Shown: positions 6,156-6,610 of the stretch, piece after piece
How the letters are laid out: the number at the start of each line of letters is the position of its first letter
Numbering within the stretch: position 1 is the stretch's first letter
Assembly (NCBI GenBank): GCA_009927705.1
Contig: RFMK01000156.1
Span: forward strand, 1-6,610
Length of the DNA: 6,610 nt
Direction: 5' to 3'
Source of the DNA: Actinomycetota bacterium
GTDB lineage: Bacteria > Actinomycetota > Actinomycetes > Nanopelagicales > Nanopelagicaceae
Translations under genes and position numbers: made by a program
The notes under the pieces: generated by a model
Told to the model about the DNA's origin: nothing
Databases searched by the model: none
Seen by the model: the letters and a program-made list of their open reading frames with translations, nothing else

Positions 6156-6610
6156 TGGATTAACTCTTTAGAACGAGCAATTAACTTCTTCTCATCAGGG
6201 TATGCCAACTTCTCTACGATCTCCGTAAGTGGAAACCAACGCACATCATCGACTTCGCTGACTTGTGGCGCAATCTTTCCGCCCGTTTCTTTAAATAAGA
6301 AGTGATGAACCGTCTTATGAATTCTCTTCCCGCCGGCCATAAACCAGAAATCAATCACGCCCAGTGATTTATCAATCTGACTTTCAATTCCAGTCTCTTC
6401 GCGAACTTCACGGATCGCTGCTTGTTCTGGCGTTTCACCTGTTTCTATATGCCCTTTAGGAAGTGACCATAAGAGCCGCTCTCGCTTTGCATCTTTTGTA
6501 TCAATACGACCAATCAACAATCCTTTAGTTCTCGTGCTATCTACAACAAGGCCACCAGCGCTTACTTCATCAACTCTTTTGGCATACGGCTTTTTCGGGC
6601 GATTTTGTGG
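6152..6610 (-). CDS. Nudix hydrolase (MutT family), 5' end off the window
   Basis: The frame is open from the window edge (CCA codon at 6610-6608) to a TGA at 6154-6152, giving 152 residues. No ATG, GTG or TTG lies in frame before the TTG at 6520, and starting there would cut off the first strand of the fold (VDEVSAGGLVVD, near 6574-6539), so the true start is beyond the window. The Nudix box is perfect: G-x5-E-x7-REVREETGI at minus-strand positions 6454-6386, with the metal-binding glutamates of REVREE present. Nudix enzymes hydrolyse nucleoside diphosphates linked to another moiety; the substrate here is unknown. The position matches mutT4 (Rv3908) in Mycobacterium tuberculosis, which stands divergent from the tRNA nucleotidyltransferase gene pcnA, so pcnA may lie just outside. 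The basic start visible at the edge (NRPKKPYAKR) fits the charged N-terminal extension often seen in actinobacterial members. Confidence 0.93.
   Translation of the reverse strand, partial: PQNRPKKPYAKRVDEVSAGGLVVDSTRTKGLLIGRIDTKDAKRERLLWSLPKGHIETGETPEQAAIREVREETGIESQIDKSLGVIDFWFMAGGKRIHKTVHHFLFKETGGKIAPQVSEVDDVRWFPLTEIVEKLAYPDEKKLIARSKELIQ

Noticed and set aside
6152..6520. Nudix gene beginning at the TTG at 6520.
   Set aside because: This removes the conserved first strand (SAGGLVVD) that is encoded in the same open frame upstream; the true start lies outside the window.
1..6610. CRISPR array, insertion sequence, tRNA or rRNA gene, phage or defence genes.
   Set aside because: No repeated spacers, transposase motifs, terminal repeats or RNA gene patterns were seen; nearly all bases are covered by conserved housekeeping genes.

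Overview
The window is a dense, one-directional gene block: every gene lies on the minus strand, with gaps of at most 43 bases, and no convincing gene lies on the plus strand. Reading in the direction of transcription (high to low coordinates) the order is: Nudix hydrolase (5' end off the window) - secreted, membrane-anchored DUF6049-type protein - lipid II flippase MurJ - thioredoxin reductase TrxB - thioredoxin TrxA - CwlM-like peptidoglycan regulator - PLP-dependent aminotransferase (3' end off the window). The first two junctions are stop/start overlaps (4 and 8 bases). The following gaps are 9, 28, 2 and 43 bases, which suggests one operon with coupled translation. No terminator and no convincing internal promoter was seen.

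This order matches the conserved origin-proximal block of Actinobacteria. In Mycobacterium tuberculosis it runs mutT4 (Rv3908) - Rv3909 - murJ/mviN (Rv3910) - sigM - rsmA - trxB2 - trxC - cwlM, next to parB/parA. The base composition looks moderate (by eye in the mid-40s percent G+C), low for an actinobacterium, and the genes are short and tightly packed. Together these suggest a streamlined, low-GC actinobacterium such as the freshwater acI lineage (Nanopelagicales). That placement is an inference and cannot be proved from this window alone.

Functionally the block joins cell-wall precursor export (MurJ), a cytoplasmic regulator that in mycobacteria links wall synthesis to PknB signalling through MurA and MurJ (CwlM), a thiol-redox pair (TrxB/TrxA), an envelope protein of unknown role (DUF6049), nucleotide-pool or house-cleaning chemistry (Nudix) and amino-acid metabolism (aminotransferase).

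I do not see a new type of system here. The points worth a second look are: a CwlM whose amidase domain has lost both zinc-binding histidines; absence of the sigM/anti-sigma pair from its usual slot; a much shortened DUF6049 protein; a MurJ without the mycobacterial C-terminal extension and without several charged residues essential in E. coli; and a perfect 8-bp inverted repeat just upstream of the aminotransferase start, which has no visible ribosome binding site.
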